Shown: positions 35,673 through 46,151, counted from the first letter of the stretch. The stretch is DNA of 49,122 bases from Pseudomonas sp. NCCP-436 (GCF_019656335.1 NZ_BPLZ01000019.1:1-49122); one strand, 5' to 3'. The notes: generated from the sequence alone by a model not told the origin. Program-made: numbers and translations.

Positions 35673-36161
35673 TTATTCCGGCACCGGTAGCGCCAGGGTT
35701 TCCTTCACCTCTTCCATGACGATATAGCTCTTCGATTCGCGCACGTGCGGCAGTTTCAGCAGGATGTCGCCGAGCAGCTTGCGATAGCTGGTCATCTCGT
35801 TGATCCGGGCCTTGACCAGATAGTCGAATTCGCCGGACACCAGGTGGCATTCCAGTACGTGCGGCAGCTTCAGCACGGCGCGGCGAAAGTCTTCGAAGGT
35901 ATCGCCGGACTTGTAGTCCAGGCTGATTTCGACGAACACCAGCAGGTTGGCCTTCAGATGATGGGGGTTAAGGCGGGCGTGGTAGCCCATGATGATGCCT
36001 TCGCGCTCCAGGCGGCGTACCCGTTCGGTGCAGGGAGTGGTGGAAAGACCGACGCGCTCGCCCAGTTCGGTGAAGCTGATACGACCGTCCTCCTGCAGGA
36101 TGCGCAGGATGTTGCGATCGATTTTATCCAGCTCTCGACGGCTTTGATGTTGTGTTCTCAT
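35673..36161 (-). CDS. dadR: Lrp/AsnC-family regulator (DadR-like)
   Basis: A 162-residue feast/famine regulator. The N-terminal helix-turn-helix (LDKIDRNILRILQEDGRISFTELGERVGLSTTPCTERVRRLE) is followed by the RAM/ligand domain (about 70-155; VLECHLVSGEFDYLVKARI). In Pseudomonas the Lrp-type protein divergent from dadA activates dadA-dadX in response to alanine, so this is the likely role here. The frame is open far upstream through the antisense of dadA, but ATG 36161 gives the conserved start (MRTQHQSRRELDKIDRNIL) with GCGGA upstream. The 156-base gap to dadA includes GCAAAACGGCTTTTTGC, a possible binding site. Confidence 0.92.
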   Translation of the reverse strand: MRTQHQSRRELDKIDRNILRILQEDGRISFTELGERVGLSTTPCTERVRRLEREGIIMGYHARLNPHHLKANLLVFVEISLDYKSGDTFEDFRRAVLKLPHVLECHLVSGEFDYLVKARINEMTSYRKLLGDILLKLPHVRESKSYIVMEEVKETLALPVPE

Positions 36162-36317
36162 GGGGAATCCGCCTCTGCAAAACGGCTTTTTGCCAAGAAT
36201 TCTCGCCAAATATAGCTGTGTATATGGTGAAAAGCACTGCGGCAGTCTTCCTATACTCCCCGCATCGACAACAATGACCTGTAACGCTTGCGTCATGTGC
36301 GCGGCGGGGAGATAAAG

Positions 36318-37616
36318 ATGCGTGTTCTGGTTCTCGGCAGCGGTGTGATTGGTACCGCAAGTGCTTACTACCTTGCTCGTCAGGGCTTCGAGGTGGTAGT
36401 GGTCGACCGTCAGAATGGTCCGGCGCTGGAAACCAGCTTCGCCAATGCCGGCCAGGTTTCTCCTGGTTACGCTTCTCCCTGGGCTGCACCGGGCGTGCCG
36501 CTGAAGGCCATCAAATGGCTGCTGCAGCAGCACGCGCCGCTGGCGATCAAGGCTACCGGCGACATTGACCAGTACCTGTGGATGGCACAGATGCTGCGCA
36601 ACTGTACTGCCAGCCGTTATGCGGTGAATAAGGAACGCATGGTGCGTCTGTCCGAGTACAGCCGCGACTGCCTTGACGAGCTGCGTGCCGAAACCGGCAT
36701 TGCCTACGAAGGTCGCCAGCTCGGCACTACCCAGTTGTTCCGCACCCAGGCCCAGCTTGATGCCGCCGCCAAGGACATCGCCGTACTGGAAGCTTCCGGT
36801 GTGCCCTATGAAGTTCTTGATCGTGAGGGTATCGCCCGCGTCGAGCCGGCCCTGGCCGGCGTCAAGCACAAACTGGCCGGTGCTCTGCGCCTGCCCAACG
36901 ACCAGACTGGCGACTGCCAGATGTTCACCACCAAGCTGGCCGAGATGGCCAAGGCGCTGGGTGTGGAGTTCCGCTTCGGGCAAAACATCCAGCGTCTGGA
37001 TGCCGTTGGCGACCGCATCAACGGTGTTTGGATCGATGGCAAGCTGGAGACTGCCGACCGCTATGTACTGGCACTTGGCAGCTACAGTCCTCAACTGCTC
37101 AAGCCTCTGGGTATCCGCGCGCCTGTCTATCCGCTCAAGGGCTATTCGCTGACCGTGCCGATCAGCAACCCGAACATGGCGCCGACCTCGACCATCCTCG
37201 ATGAAACTTACAAGGTGGCCATCACGCGTTTCGATGACCGCATCCGTGTTGGCGGCATGGCCGAAATCGCCGGTTTTGACCTGAGCCTGAATCCGAAGCG
37301 TCGTGCCACCCTGGAAATGATCACCAACGATCTCTATCCGGAAGGCGGCGATGTGACACAGGCCACTTTCTGGACTGGTCTGCGTCCGGCTACGCCGGAC
37401 GGCACGCCGATTGTCGGGGCCACCGCCTACCGTAACCTGTTCCTCAATACCGGTCATGGCACCCTCGGCTGGACCATGGCCTGCGGTTCGGGTCGTTACC
37501 TCGCCGACCTGATGGCCAACAAGCGCCCGCAGATCAGCACCGAGGGGCTGGACATTTCTCGCTACGGCTCCCGCACAAAGCAGGCCGGCCTCGAGAGTGC
37601 AGCTCCCGCCCATTAA
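36318..37616 (+). CDS. dadA: D-amino acid dehydrogenase small subunit DadA
   Basis: DadA is a membrane-associated FAD dehydrogenase that oxidises D-alanine and other D-amino acids to ketoacids, passing electrons to the respiratory chain. The 432-residue protein has the FAD-binding [43 protein letters not shown] and the C-terminal [14 protein letters not shown] and [22 protein letters not shown] lies just before ATG 36318; an in-frame ATG at 36288 has weaker support. It is divergent from the Lrp-type gene and, in this genome, separated from dadX by a transporter and a RidA gene. Confidence 0.95.
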   Translation: MRVLVLGSGVIGTASAYYLARQGFEVVVVDRQNGPALETSFANAGQVSPGYASPWAAPGVPLKAIKWLLQQHAPLAIKATGDIDQYLWMAQMLRNCTASRYAVNKERMVRLSEYSRDCLDELRAETGIAYEGRQLGTTQLFRTQAQLDAAAKDIAVLEASGVPYEVLDREGIARVEPALAGVKHKLAGALRLPNDQTGDCQMFTTKLAEMAKALGVEFRFGQNIQRLDAVGDRINGVWIDGKLETADRYVLALGSYSPQLLKPLGIRAPVYPLKGYSLTVPISNPNMAPTSTILDETYKVAITRFDDRIRVGGMAEIAGFDLSLNPKRRATLEMITNDLYPEGGDVTQATFWTGLRPATPDGTPIVGATAYRNLFLNTGHGTLGWTMACGSGRYLADLMANKRPQISTEGLDISRYGSRTKQAGLESAAPAH

Positions 37617-37815
37617 GTGGCAGGCGTGACTGTCACCGACATTTCACATTGATCGGCGCTGGCCCTCGGGTCGGCGTCGGCGCGCAGGTGCAATCTGTGG
37701 CCTGCCGCTATTGTCCAGTAAACCTGCAGGGAGATGGCTTTTCCTCTCATGAGATAGCGGCAAGAGCCGTTCGGCGCCTTTGCCTTTATAAGTCCAAGAA
37801 AGAGTAGTTGTCGTA

Positions 37816-38904
37816 ATGAATAAACAGTCGATCCAGATTGCACTTGCCTACATGTCCGTTGTTATCGGAGGTGGCTTTGCGTCTGGTCAGGAAGTACTCC
37901 AGTTTTTCACCGGTTACGGTCTGATTGGTGTTGCCGGTACCTTGGTGAGCGGAGTGCTGTTTGCCTTTCTGGGCATGCAGATTGCCCGCATGAGCTCGCA
38001 GATGCAGGCAGACTCGCACAAGGAAGTTCTTTACAGCCTGTTCGGCAAGCGTGTCGGCTGGCTGATTGACGTTGTGTTGTCGTTCTTCCTCTACGGTGTC
38101 GGCGTGGTCATGCTGGCTGGCGCCGGTTCGATCTTCGCCCAGCAATACGGTCTGCCGCCGTTGTTCGGCGGTGCTTTGATGTGCGCGCTGGTCATTGCCA
38201 CCCTATGTCTCAACGTCAAGCGCATCATCGACCTGATCAGTGCCGTTATGCCGTTCCTGCTGGCGATGGTGCTGATCATCACCACCTACTCCATCTTCAG
38301 TTACAACGCCTCCATCGAGACGCTCGATGCAGTCGCCCGGGAGAACAACAAGACGGTCAGCGGCAACTGGTTGGTCGGTGCCCTGCTGTACGCTTCCTTC
38401 AACATCGCGGTGGGCTTCCCCATGCTCGCGGTGATTGGTGGCTTGACCAGCCAGCCCAGGGCTGCCGCTTTCGGTGGCGTGCTGGGTGGCCTGGGCCTGG
38501 GAGTGCTGATTTTGGTGTTGAACATTGGCCTGTTCGCCAACATCAACCAGTTGCAGGGCGTGGAAATGCCGACCCTGGCGCTGTCCGAGCGTGTTTCTCC
38601 GGTGCTTTCGGTGGTGATGTCGGTAGCGTTGGTGTGCATGGTCTACAGCACTGCGGTAGGGATGTTCTTTGCCTTCAGTGCTCGCTTCGCTAAGCCTGAG
38701 TCGGGGCGCTTCAAGGTGTTCAGTGCGGTGACCGTCTGCATCGGCCTAGCTCTGAGCCTGGGCGGCTTCAGCAAGCTGGTTGGTACCGTCTATCCGCTGC
38801 TGGGCTACGTGGGCTTTGCCCTGATTCTGGCCATCGGCTTTAGCTGGATGCGCCACCGAGCCGCGATCAAGTCTCGCGGTGTTGAAACCAAACCGAATTT
38901 CTGA
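37816..38904 (+). CDS. YkvI-family membrane transporter
   Basis: A 362-residue inner-membrane protein with about ten hydrophobic segments and the YkvI/APC-like start MNKQSIQIALAYMSVVIGGGFASGQEVLQFFTGYG. Members are predicted secondary transporters in the amino-acid/sodium-symporter superfamily; substrate unknown. Its place between dadA and the RidA/dadX genes suggests uptake of alanine or another amino acid (inference). As I recall, P. aeruginosa PAO1 has no gene here. It is preceded by a 199-base gap and a weak ribosome-binding site, so it may have its own promoter. The RidA gene starts 53 bases downstream. Confidence 0.85.
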   Translation: MNKQSIQIALAYMSVVIGGGFASGQEVLQFFTGYGLIGVAGTLVSGVLFAFLGMQIARMSSQMQADSHKEVLYSLFGKRVGWLIDVVLSFFLYGVGVVMLAGAGSIFAQQYGLPPLFGGALMCALVIATLCLNVKRIIDLISAVMPFLLAMVLIITTYSIFSYNASIETLDAVARENNKTVSGNWLVGALLYASFNIAVGFPMLAVIGGLTSQPRAAAFGGVLGGLGLGVLILVLNIGLFANINQLQGVEMPTLALSERVSPVLSVVMSVALVCMVYSTAVGMFFAFSARFAKPESGRFKVFSAVTVCIGLALSLGGFSKLVGTVYPLLGYVGFALILAIGFSWMRHRAAIKSRGVETKPNF

Positions 38905-38957
38905 GTGATGCCGGCACCGGCTTTGAAGCGGGTGCCATCAGTACCAAGGAGCCTTCC

Positions 38958-39305
38958 ATGTCCATCCAGCGCATGCACGTCGAGAAACGCTACAGCGAAG
39001 TGGTGATTCACAACGGCACCGTCTATCTCGCCGGTCAGCTGGCCGACGATTTCGATGGCGACATCCGCGAGCAGACCCGTCAGACCCTGGCCAACATCGA
39101 CCGCATGCTGGCTGAGGCCGGTACCGACAAGAGCCGGATTCTGTCGCTGACCATCTTCCTGCGTGACATGGCCGACTACGACGGACTGAATGCTGAGTAC
39201 GATGCCTGGGTTGCCGATGGCGCTGCACCTGCACGGGCCTGCGTCGAGGCGCGGATGTACCGTCCGGACGTACTGGTGGAAATGTGCGTGGTGGCAGCGC
39301 TCTGA
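38958..39305 (+). CDS. RidA-family protein of the dad cluster
   Basis: A 115-residue YjgF/RidA-family protein (YjgH/Rid-related subgroup rather than RidA proper). It has [23 protein letters not shown] and the ending [26 protein letters not shown], with the conserved Arg (APARACV) but a Met/Cys-rich terminus unlike the ridA product at 17,132. It probably speeds hydrolysis of imines produced by DadA or by PLP enzymes. AAGGAG precedes ATG 38958. A terminator and dadX follow. Confidence 0.88.
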   Translation: MSIQRMHVEKRYSEVVIHNGTVYLAGQLADDFDGDIREQTRQTLANIDRMLAEAGTDKSRILSLTIFLRDMADYDGLNAEYDAWVADGAAPARACVEARMYRPDVLVEMCVVAAL

Positions 39306-39374
39306 CGCTGCTGCCCAGAATCCTGCCGCGGAATCGCGCAGGCGGTTCCGAACCGTTTTTGTGTTGGCTTTTCG

Positions 39375-39400
39375 CCCGGCTCTCCCGCCGGGTTTTTTTT
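39375..39400 (+). terminator. Rho-independent terminator before dadX
   Basis: A 6-bp GC stem, CCCGGC at 39375-39380 and GCCGGG at 39387-39392, is followed by eight T residues. It lies 70 bases after the RidA stop and 76 bases before dadX, so at least part of dadX transcription should come from a promoter downstream of it or from read-through. Confidence 0.88.
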
Positions 39401-39475
39401 GCGCGGTCATGGGCCGTTTCAAAGAGGCTCTGCCGCGCAACCCGGTCTAGAACAATAGTTAGAAGGAAATCCGTT

Positions 39476-40546
39476 ATGCGTCCTGCTCGTGCTGTGATTG
39501 ATCTGCAAGCTTTGCGTCACAACTATCGTCTGGCCCGTGAACTGAGTGGCGCCCGGGCGCTAGCTGTGGTCAAGGCCGACGCCTATGGCCACGGTGCGGT
39601 GCGCTGTGCTCATGCGCTGGAGGAGGAAGCCGATGGCTTTGCCGTGGCCTGTATTGAAGAGGCACTGGCACTGCGCGAAGCGGGCATTCGTGCTCCGATC
39701 CTGCTGCTGGAAGGTTTCTTCGAGGCGGACGAGCTGGCGTTGATCGAGCAGCACGATTTTTGGTGCGTGGTGCACGCCCAGTGGCAACTGCAGGCTATCG
39801 AGCAGGCGCGCCTTGGCAAGCCGCTGACCGTCTGGCTCAAGCTGGACAGTGGTATGCACCGGGTGGGGCTGCATCCGGCCGAGTATGCCGAGGCCTACCG
39901 TCGTCTGCAGGCTTGCGCGAATGTGGGCAAGGTTGTGTTGATGAGTCACTTCGCCCGTGCCGATGAGCCCGACTGCGAACGCACTCTGGAGCAGCTAAGC
40001 GCCTTCGAGCAGGCCAGTGTCGGTCTGGATGGCGAGGTCAGCCTGCGCAACTCGCCCGCCGTGCTGGGCTGGCCGCAGGTGCCGAGTGACTGGGTACGCC
40101 CGGGCATCATGCTGTATGGTGCTACCCCCTTCGAGGTGGATCAGGCGCAGGCCGCGCGTCTGCAGCCAGTGATGACCTTGGAGTCGAAGATCATCAGTGT
40201 GCGCGAGCTGCCTGCCGGTGAGCCGGTGGGTTATGGCGCGCGTTTCGTGGCCGAGCGCCCCACTCGTGTGGGAGTGGTTGCCATGGGCTATGCCGATGGT
40301 TACCCGCGTCATGCGCCGAGCGGCACGCCGGTTGCCGTCGATGGTCAAATGACTCGCCTGATTGGTCGTGTCTCCATGGACATGTTGACGGTGGATCTGA
40401 CCGACTTGCCGAATGCCGGTCTGGGCAGCCGGGTCGAGCTGTGGGGCAAGCAGGTGCTGGCCAGTGACGTAGCGATGGCCGCCGGTAGCATTCCCTACCA
40501 GATCTTCTGCAACCTGCGTCGCGTGCCTCTGCACTATCAGGGGTGA
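39476..40546 (+). CDS. dadX: Catabolic alanine racemase DadX
   Basis: This PLP enzyme interconverts L- and D-alanine, supplying DadA for alanine catabolism; a second biosynthetic racemase usually exists elsewhere. The 356-residue protein has the PLP lysine K33 in [11 protein letters not shown] and the second catalytic residue Y253 in VGYGARF, together with the C-terminal [12 protein letters not shown]. The open frame begins at 39284, but ATG 39476 has AGAAGGA eight bases upstream. DadX is preferred over Alr because of its dad neighbourhood and length. Confidence 0.93.
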   Translation: MRPARAVIDLQALRHNYRLARELSGARALAVVKADAYGHGAVRCAHALEEEADGFAVACIEEALALREAGIRAPILLLEGFFEADELALIEQHDFWCVVHAQWQLQAIEQARLGKPLTVWLKLDSGMHRVGLHPAEYAEAYRRLQACANVGKVVLMSHFARADEPDCERTLEQLSAFEQASVGLDGEVSLRNSPAVLGWPQVPSDWVRPGIMLYGATPFEVDQAQAARLQPVMTLESKIISVRELPAGEPVGYGARFVAERPTRVGVVAMGYADGYPRHAPSGTPVAVDGQMTRLIGRVSMDMLTVDLTDLPNAGLGSRVELWGKQVLASDVAMAAGSIPYQIFCNLRRVPLHYQG

Positions 40547-40716
40547 GCCCGGAGTGGTGATGGGCGCTCGAGCCGGGCGCCCTGCGTTGTGCTGTGGAAG
40601 GTGGCGGTTTGGTCGACGAACTGTGGAGCTGCTCGTGAAAACGAGTGTTGTAAATTCTGAACGCTGTGCCATGATACCGACACTTTCCGTACCACACCCA
40701 AAGGGGGACTCCAGCA

Positions 40717-41265
40717 TTGGACGTCGGTGTTCGACTGCAGTCGATTCGCAAGCTCAAAGGCCTATCCCAGCGTGAACTCGCCAAGCGTGCGGGCGTTACC
40801 AACAGCACCATCTCAATGATCGAGAAGAACAGTGTCAGTCCTTCCATCAGTTCGCTGAAGAAGGTGCTCAGTGGCATTCCCATGTCGCTGGTCGAGTTCT
40901 TCTCCCTCGACATGGAGCAGGAGAATCAGACCCAGGTGGTCTACCGGGCTTCCGAGCTGACCGACATCTGCAGCGGCGCCATCACCATGAAGCTGATCGG
41001 CAAGGCGCACCCCAGCCGTGCGATTGCTTTCCTCGATGAAACCTACCCGGCCGGTAGTGATACCGGTGATGAGATGTACACCCATGAAGGCGAGGAGGCC
41101 GGAATGCTGGTGGAAGGGCGGTTGGAGCTGACCGTCGGCAATGAGGTATTCGTCCTCGAGGCGGGCGATAGCTACTACTTTGAGAGCAGCAGGCCGCATC
41201 GTTTCCGCAATCCCTTCGATGTTCCGGCGCGTCTTATCAGCGCTACTACACCGGCAAACTTCTGA
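40717..41265 (+). CDS. pauR: Polyamine catabolism repressor PauR (XRE helix-turn-helix plus cupin)
   Basis: PauR represses polyamine-utilisation (pau) genes in Pseudomonas; its E. coli relative PuuR responds to putrescine. The 182-residue protein has an XRE helix-turn-helix (about 5-60; LKGLSQRELAKRAGVTNSTISMIE) and a C-terminal cupin (about 105-180; EEAGMLVEGRLELTVGNEVFVLEAGDSYYF). It starts with TTG at 40717, preceded by AAGGGGG at 40701-40707; no ATG gives the conserved N-terminus (MDVGVRLQSIRKLKGLS). It lies downstream of dadX with a 170-base gap and is the most likely controller of pauB/kauB in this window (inference). Confidence 0.92.
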   Translation: MDVGVRLQSIRKLKGLSQRELAKRAGVTNSTISMIEKNSVSPSISSLKKVLSGIPMSLVEFFSLDMEQENQTQVVYRASELTDICSGAITMKLIGKAHPSRAIAFLDETYPAGSDTGDEMYTHEGEEAGMLVEGRLELTVGNEVFVLEAGDSYYFESSRPHRFRNPFDVPARLISATTPANF

Positions 41266-41426
41266 CCAGACGCCCGGCCCGGGCGGCCGGGCTGCCGGTA
41301 ATCGGGCAGCTGGCTGCGACAATCTGGACGATCTGGGTTGTTTCGGCCTTGCAACCTTGCCGTTATACTGTCGCCCGCTCGCGAAACCGTGGCCGCGGGC
41401 GTGACTAGCCACGAAGAGGGTATACC

Positions 41427-41849
41427 GTGAATCCGATGAAAAAAATGCTGGCAGTACCGGCTGCCGTATTGGCCCTGTGGGCAGTGACTGCTCAGGCCAC
41501 GACCGATGAAGCCATTGCCGAGCGCCTGAAGCCGGTAGGTGAGGTTTGCATCGCGGGTCAGGAATGCAAGGGCGTTGAGGCTGTGGCTGCAACGGCAGGT
41601 GGTGGCGCACGTAGTGCTGACGACATCATTGTCAAGCACTGCAACGCCTGCCACGGTACTGGCGTACTGGGTGCTCCGAAGATCGGCGAAACCGCAGCCT
41701 GGAAAGAGCGCGCGGATCATCAGGGCGGTCTCGACGGCCTGCTGGCGAAGGCCATTTCCGGCATCAACGCCATGCCACCGAAAGGCACCTGCAACGACTG
41801 CTCTGATGACGAGCTGCTTGAAGTCATCAAGAAAATGTCTGGCCTGTAA
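41427..41849 (+). CDS. cycB: Cytochrome c5
   Basis: A periplasmic monohaem cytochrome c of the c5 family, an electron carrier. The 140-residue precursor has a Sec signal peptide (about 1-25, ending TAQA) and a haem-binding CNACH motif (C72, C75, H76). The axial Met is probably M116 in NAMPPKGTCNDC, where C122/C125 form the c5-type disulfide. GTG 41427 is favoured because GAGGG lies six bases before it; ATG 41436 would be 15 bases away. It follows pauR as in P. aeruginosa (from memory), and two hairpins follow it. Confidence 0.92.
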   Translation: MNPMKKMLAVPAAVLALWAVTAQATTDEAIAERLKPVGEVCIAGQECKGVEAVAATAGGGARSADDIIVKHCNACHGTGVLGAPKIGETAAWKERADHQGGLDGLLAKAISGINAMPPKGTCNDCSDDELLEVIKKMSGL

Positions 41850-41857
41850 GGGGCCTA

Positions 41858-41913
41858 CCCTGTCGAGACAAATGCTTCGACAGGGGAGCACGGCCCGCAT
41901 TGGCGGGCCGTGC
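41858..41913 (+). terminator. Tandem hairpins after cytochrome c5
   Basis: CCCTGTCGA/TCGACAGGG (41858-41866 and 41877-41885, 9 bp) is followed directly by GCACGGCCCGC/GCGGGCCGTGC (41888-41898 and 41903-41913, 11 bp, 4-base loop). Both are perfect stems. Neither is followed by a T-tract, so the pair may stop RNA polymerase weakly or protect the mRNA 3' end. Confidence 0.6.
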
Positions 41914-42159
41914 CACAGAGTCCAGTTGGGCAGATTGCAGACCGCCGCTATTGCGTCAGCGGCAGTTTTTCGCAGATGGGCTGGACGCCGGCAATTGTCG
42001 GTGTTAGATTTGGAGTCGCTGCATCCTCCGTGCAGCTTTCTGCACGCCATCGCCGATTCATTTCCATACGAATTCGTTCGCGATCCTGTCGCCTTCTCTA
42101 CGGCGCGCGGCTTCTCAAGCTAACAGCTTCCTTCTCCTCTTAATGATCATGTCATTCCT
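41914..42159 (+). promoter_or_regulatory. rho leader region
   Basis: The 246 bases before rho hold no gene. They are a likely long leader with the T/C-rich tract CTTCCTTCTCCTCTTAATG just upstream of the start, a feature suited to Rho autoregulation by attenuation (Rho binds C-rich, poorly structured RNA; known for rho in enterobacteria). I do not see trxA, which precedes rho in P. aeruginosa (from memory). No strong -10/-35 pair was found. Confidence 0.45.
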
Positions 42160-43419
<1,260 letters not shown>

Positions 43420-43719
43420 GAGGATCTGCTGCGCGAAGGTGATGCTGCGTTTAAATACAGACTCGGGCACGAGTCCGATCGAGAGGCTCATGTACATTCG
43501 TATATGCCGCTCTCTCGCCTTCGGGCCAGTCTTTGGCAGTTACTCCCGCTGGTCGTTGCGCCTTGCCTGACCTTCGCACGCTACGATCCGATGGCACTAC
43601 CAAAAGGTCGGGGAGCCCGGCCTTGTGGTTTCCACATAGGCCATCAAGCCTTCTGAAAGCCTCTCATCGGCGCTAAACTTTGCGCCCCGGCGTCAAGCCC
43701 GCCCGACACGAGGCACCTC
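43420..43719 (+). other. rho-ubiD intergenic region with unexplained low-support short ORF
   Basis: These 300 bases hold no gene that I recognise. A 43-codon frame from ATG 43442 reads MLRLNTDSGTSPIERLMYIR and continues to a stop at 43571. It has an acceptable but close GAAGG ribosome-binding site and could be chance. The segment 43,480-43,620 differs in base pattern from the flanks (GTACATTCGTATATG and a Ser/Arg-like CGCTCTCTCGCC run) and could be a dispersed repeat or a decayed sequence. No T-tract hairpin was found that would terminate rho. Confidence 0.3.
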
Positions 43720-45186
43720 ATGCAGTATCGCGACCTGCGCGACTTCATCCGTGAGCTGGAACAGCGCGGTGAGCTCAAGCGTATCAGCACCCCGGTTTCG
43801 CCTGTGCTGGAGATGACCGAAATCTGCGACCGTACCCTGCGCAAGGCGGGGCCGGCGCTGCTGTTCGAAAAAACGAGCGGCTACGACATTCCGGTACTTG
43901 GCAATCTGTTCGGTACGCCGCAACGAGTTGCCCTGGGCATGGGCGCAGAGAGTACCGAGGCGCTGCGTGAGATTGGCAGGCTGCTGGCCTTTCTCAAGGA
44001 GCCGGAGCCGCCGAAGGGGCTGAAGGATGCCTGGAGCAAGCTGCCGATCTTCAAAAAGGTCCTTTCCATGGCGCCCAAGGTGCTAAAGGATGCGCCCTGC
44101 CATGAGGTGATCGAGGAGGGCGACGACGTTGATCTTGGCAAGCTGCCGATCCAGCACTGCTGGCCGGGCGATGTGGCGCCGCTGATAACCTGGGGCCTAA
44201 CCATCACCAAAGGGCCGAACAAGGAGCGGCAGAACCTCGGTATTTACCGCCAGCAGGTGATCGGCCGCAACAAGGTGATCATGCGCTGGCTCAGCCATCG
44301 TGGCGGTGCGCTGGACTATCGCGAGTGGTGCCAGAAGCATCCGGACAAACCCTATCCGGTCTGCGTGGCCCTGGGCGCCGACCCGGCGACCATTCTCGGC
44401 GCCGTCACCCCGGTGCCCGATACCCTCTCCGAATACGCCTTCGCAGGGCTCTTGCGCGGTCATCGCACCGAGCTGGTCAAGGCGGTCGGCAGTGATCTGC
44501 AGGTGCCGGCGAGCGCCGAGATCGTCCTCGAGGGCGTTATCCATCCGGGCGAAACCGCGCCGGAAGGCCCCTACGGTGACCATACCGGTTACTACAACGA
44601 GGTCGACACCTTCCCGGTGTTCACCGTCGAGCGCATTACCCGTCGCCGCGAGCCGATCTACCACAGCACCTACACCGGCCGGCCGCCAGATGAGCCGGCG
44701 ATTCTTGGTGTGGCGCTGAACGAAGTGTTCGTGCCGATCCTGCAGAAGCAGTTCCCGGAGATCACCGATTTCTACCTGCCGCCGGAAGGCTGCTCCTACC
44801 GCATGGCGGTGGTGACCATGAAAAAGCAGTACCCGGGTCACGCCAAGCGCGTAATGCTCGGTGTGTGGTCGTTCCTGCGACAGTTCATGTACACCAAGTT
44901 CGTTATCGTCACCGACGACGATATCAATGCGCGCGACTGGAACGACGTGATCTGGGCCATCACCACGCGCATGGACCCCAAGCGCGACACGGTGATGATC
45001 GACAATACGCCGATCGATTATCTCGACTTTGCCTCGCCGATTTCCGGGCTCGGCTCGAAGATGGGCCTGGATGCCACTCACAAGTGGCCGGGGGAGACCA
45101 GTCGCGAGTGGGGTCGTGTCATCGAGCGCGATCCGGCGGTGGTGGCGCGTGTCGACGCGTTGTGGAGTGAGCTGGGAATCGACTGA
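43720..45186 (+). CDS. ubiD: 3-octaprenyl-4-hydroxybenzoate carboxy-lyase UbiD
   Basis: UbiD removes the carboxyl group of prenylated 4-hydroxybenzoate, the step after UbiA in ubiquinone synthesis, using prenylated FMN made by UbiX. The 488-residue protein has the family N-terminus [22 protein letters not shown], the [31 protein letters not shown] block and the active-site [15 protein letters not shown] (about 289-303) with the catalytic Glu. Length is normal. Its stop shares one base with the start of the next gene (TGATG), so the pair is translationally coupled. Confidence 0.97.
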   Translation: MQYRDLRDFIRELEQRGELKRISTPVSPVLEMTEICDRTLRKAGPALLFEKTSGYDIPVLGNLFGTPQRVALGMGAESTEALREIGRLLAFLKEPEPPKGLKDAWSKLPIFKKVLSMAPKVLKDAPCHEVIEEGDDVDLGKLPIQHCWPGDVAPLITWGLTITKGPNKERQNLGIYRQQVIGRNKVIMRWLSHRGGALDYREWCQKHPDKPYPVCVALGADPATILGAVTPVPDTLSEYAFAGLLRGHRTELVKAVGSDLQVPASAEIVLEGVIHPGETAPEGPYGDHTGYYNEVDTFPVFTVERITRRREPIYHSTYTGRPPDEPAILGVALNEVFVPILQKQFPEITDFYLPPEGCSYRMAVVTMKKQYPGHAKRVMLGVWSFLRQFMYTKFVIVTDDDINARDWNDVIWAITTRMDPKRDTVMIDNTPIDYLDFASPISGLGSKMGLDATHKWPGETSREWGRVIERDPAVVARVDALWSELGID

Positions 45187-46151
45187 TGAACGTCACCTTG
45201 CAACCTTCCGGAGTCACCCTCGTGCTACAGCCGGGCGAGCGCATTCTCGATGGTGCCCGGCGCCTGGGCTATGAGTGCCCGCAAAGCTGCCGTAACGGCA
45301 ACTGCCATATCTGTGCCGCCTTGCTGGTGGAAGGGCGGGTGCGGCAGAACGGTGTCGAGCTGGATCATGGCGAGCTGTTCACCTGTCTGGCTGAGCCGCT
45401 GGAAGACTGCGTGCTGCACTGGGATGGTGTGCTTGCTCCCGGCGAGTTGCCGGTACGCGAACTGAGCTGCCAATTGATCGACTGTGTCGAGGTCGGTGGT
45501 GACGTGTTCCGCGTGCTGCTGCGGGCACCGGCTGGCCGGGCGCCGCGTTACCACGCCGGACAGTACCTGTTATTGCAGCGCCCGGATGGAGATATGGCGG
45601 CCTTTTCCCTGGCATCGGCACCGCATTCAGGTCGTGAGCTGGAGCTGCACATCCTGGCGCGCGAAGACAGCACGCTGGCGCTGTTGCAACATCTGCGTGA
45701 GACCGGCATCGCCCGGGTGCAGATGCCCTACGGCGACACTCATCTGGCCGAGTTGCCGGATGGACCGCTGGTACTGATTGCTGCCGGTACCGGCATGGGG
45801 CAGATGCACAGTTTGATCGAGCATTGTCGCGCCAGCGGCTTCGCCCATCCGGTGCACCTGTACTGGGGTGCACGCCGGCCCGAGGACTTCTATGAGCTGC
45901 CGCACTGGGCCGAGTGGCAGCGTCTGAGCAATCTGCACCTGCATCAGGTGGTCAGCGACCAGTGTGGCTGGCAGGGCCGTTGCGGCCTGCTGCACGAGGC
46001 GGTACGCGAGGACTTCCCCGACCTCGGCTCACTGCACGTCTACGCCAGCGGCTCGCCGGCGATGGTCTATGCCACGCTCGATGCGCTGGTCGAAGCCGGC
46101 ATGGATGCCCATCAGATGCGTGCAGACGTATTCGCCTACGCGCCGCGCTGA
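45186..46151 (+). CDS. 2Fe-2S/FAD/NAD(P)H oxidoreductase (CDP-6-deoxy-glucoseen reductase-like)
   Basis: A 321-residue soluble electron-transfer enzyme: an N-terminal plant-type 2Fe-2S ferredoxin (C35, C40, C43 in CPQSCRNGNCHIC, and C67 in LFTCLAEP), a ferredoxin-reductase FAD domain (about 95-195) and an NAD(P)-binding domain (about 200-320; VLIAAGTGMGQMHSLIEHC). The FAD motif, normally RxYS or RxFS, is DMAAFSLAS, with Ala where Arg is expected. Substrate unknown; the CDP-sugar name is only a database label. It forms an operon with ubiD, so it may supply electrons or flavin for ubiquinone-related chemistry (inference). Confidence 0.85.
   Translation: MNVTLQPSGVTLVLQPGERILDGARRLGYECPQSCRNGNCHICAALLVEGRVRQNGVELDHGELFTCLAEPLEDCVLHWDGVLAPGELPVRELSCQLIDCVEVGGDVFRVLLRAPAGRAPRYHAGQYLLLQRPDGDMAAFSLASAPHSGRELELHILAREDSTLALLQHLRETGIARVQMPYGDTHLAELPDGPLVLIAAGTGMGQMHSLIEHCRASGFAHPVHLYWGARRPEDFYELPHWAEWQRLSNLHLHQVVSDQCGWQGRCGLLHEAVREDFPDLGSLHVYASGSPAMVYATLDALVEAGMDAHQMRADVFAYAPR

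Noticed and set aside
35673..37613. A 646-codon minus-strand open frame covering the Lrp-type gene and the complement of dadA
   Set aside because: Only the last 162 codons (from ATG 36161) match a family. The rest mirrors dadA codons; strong third-position GC keeps the antisense frame open.
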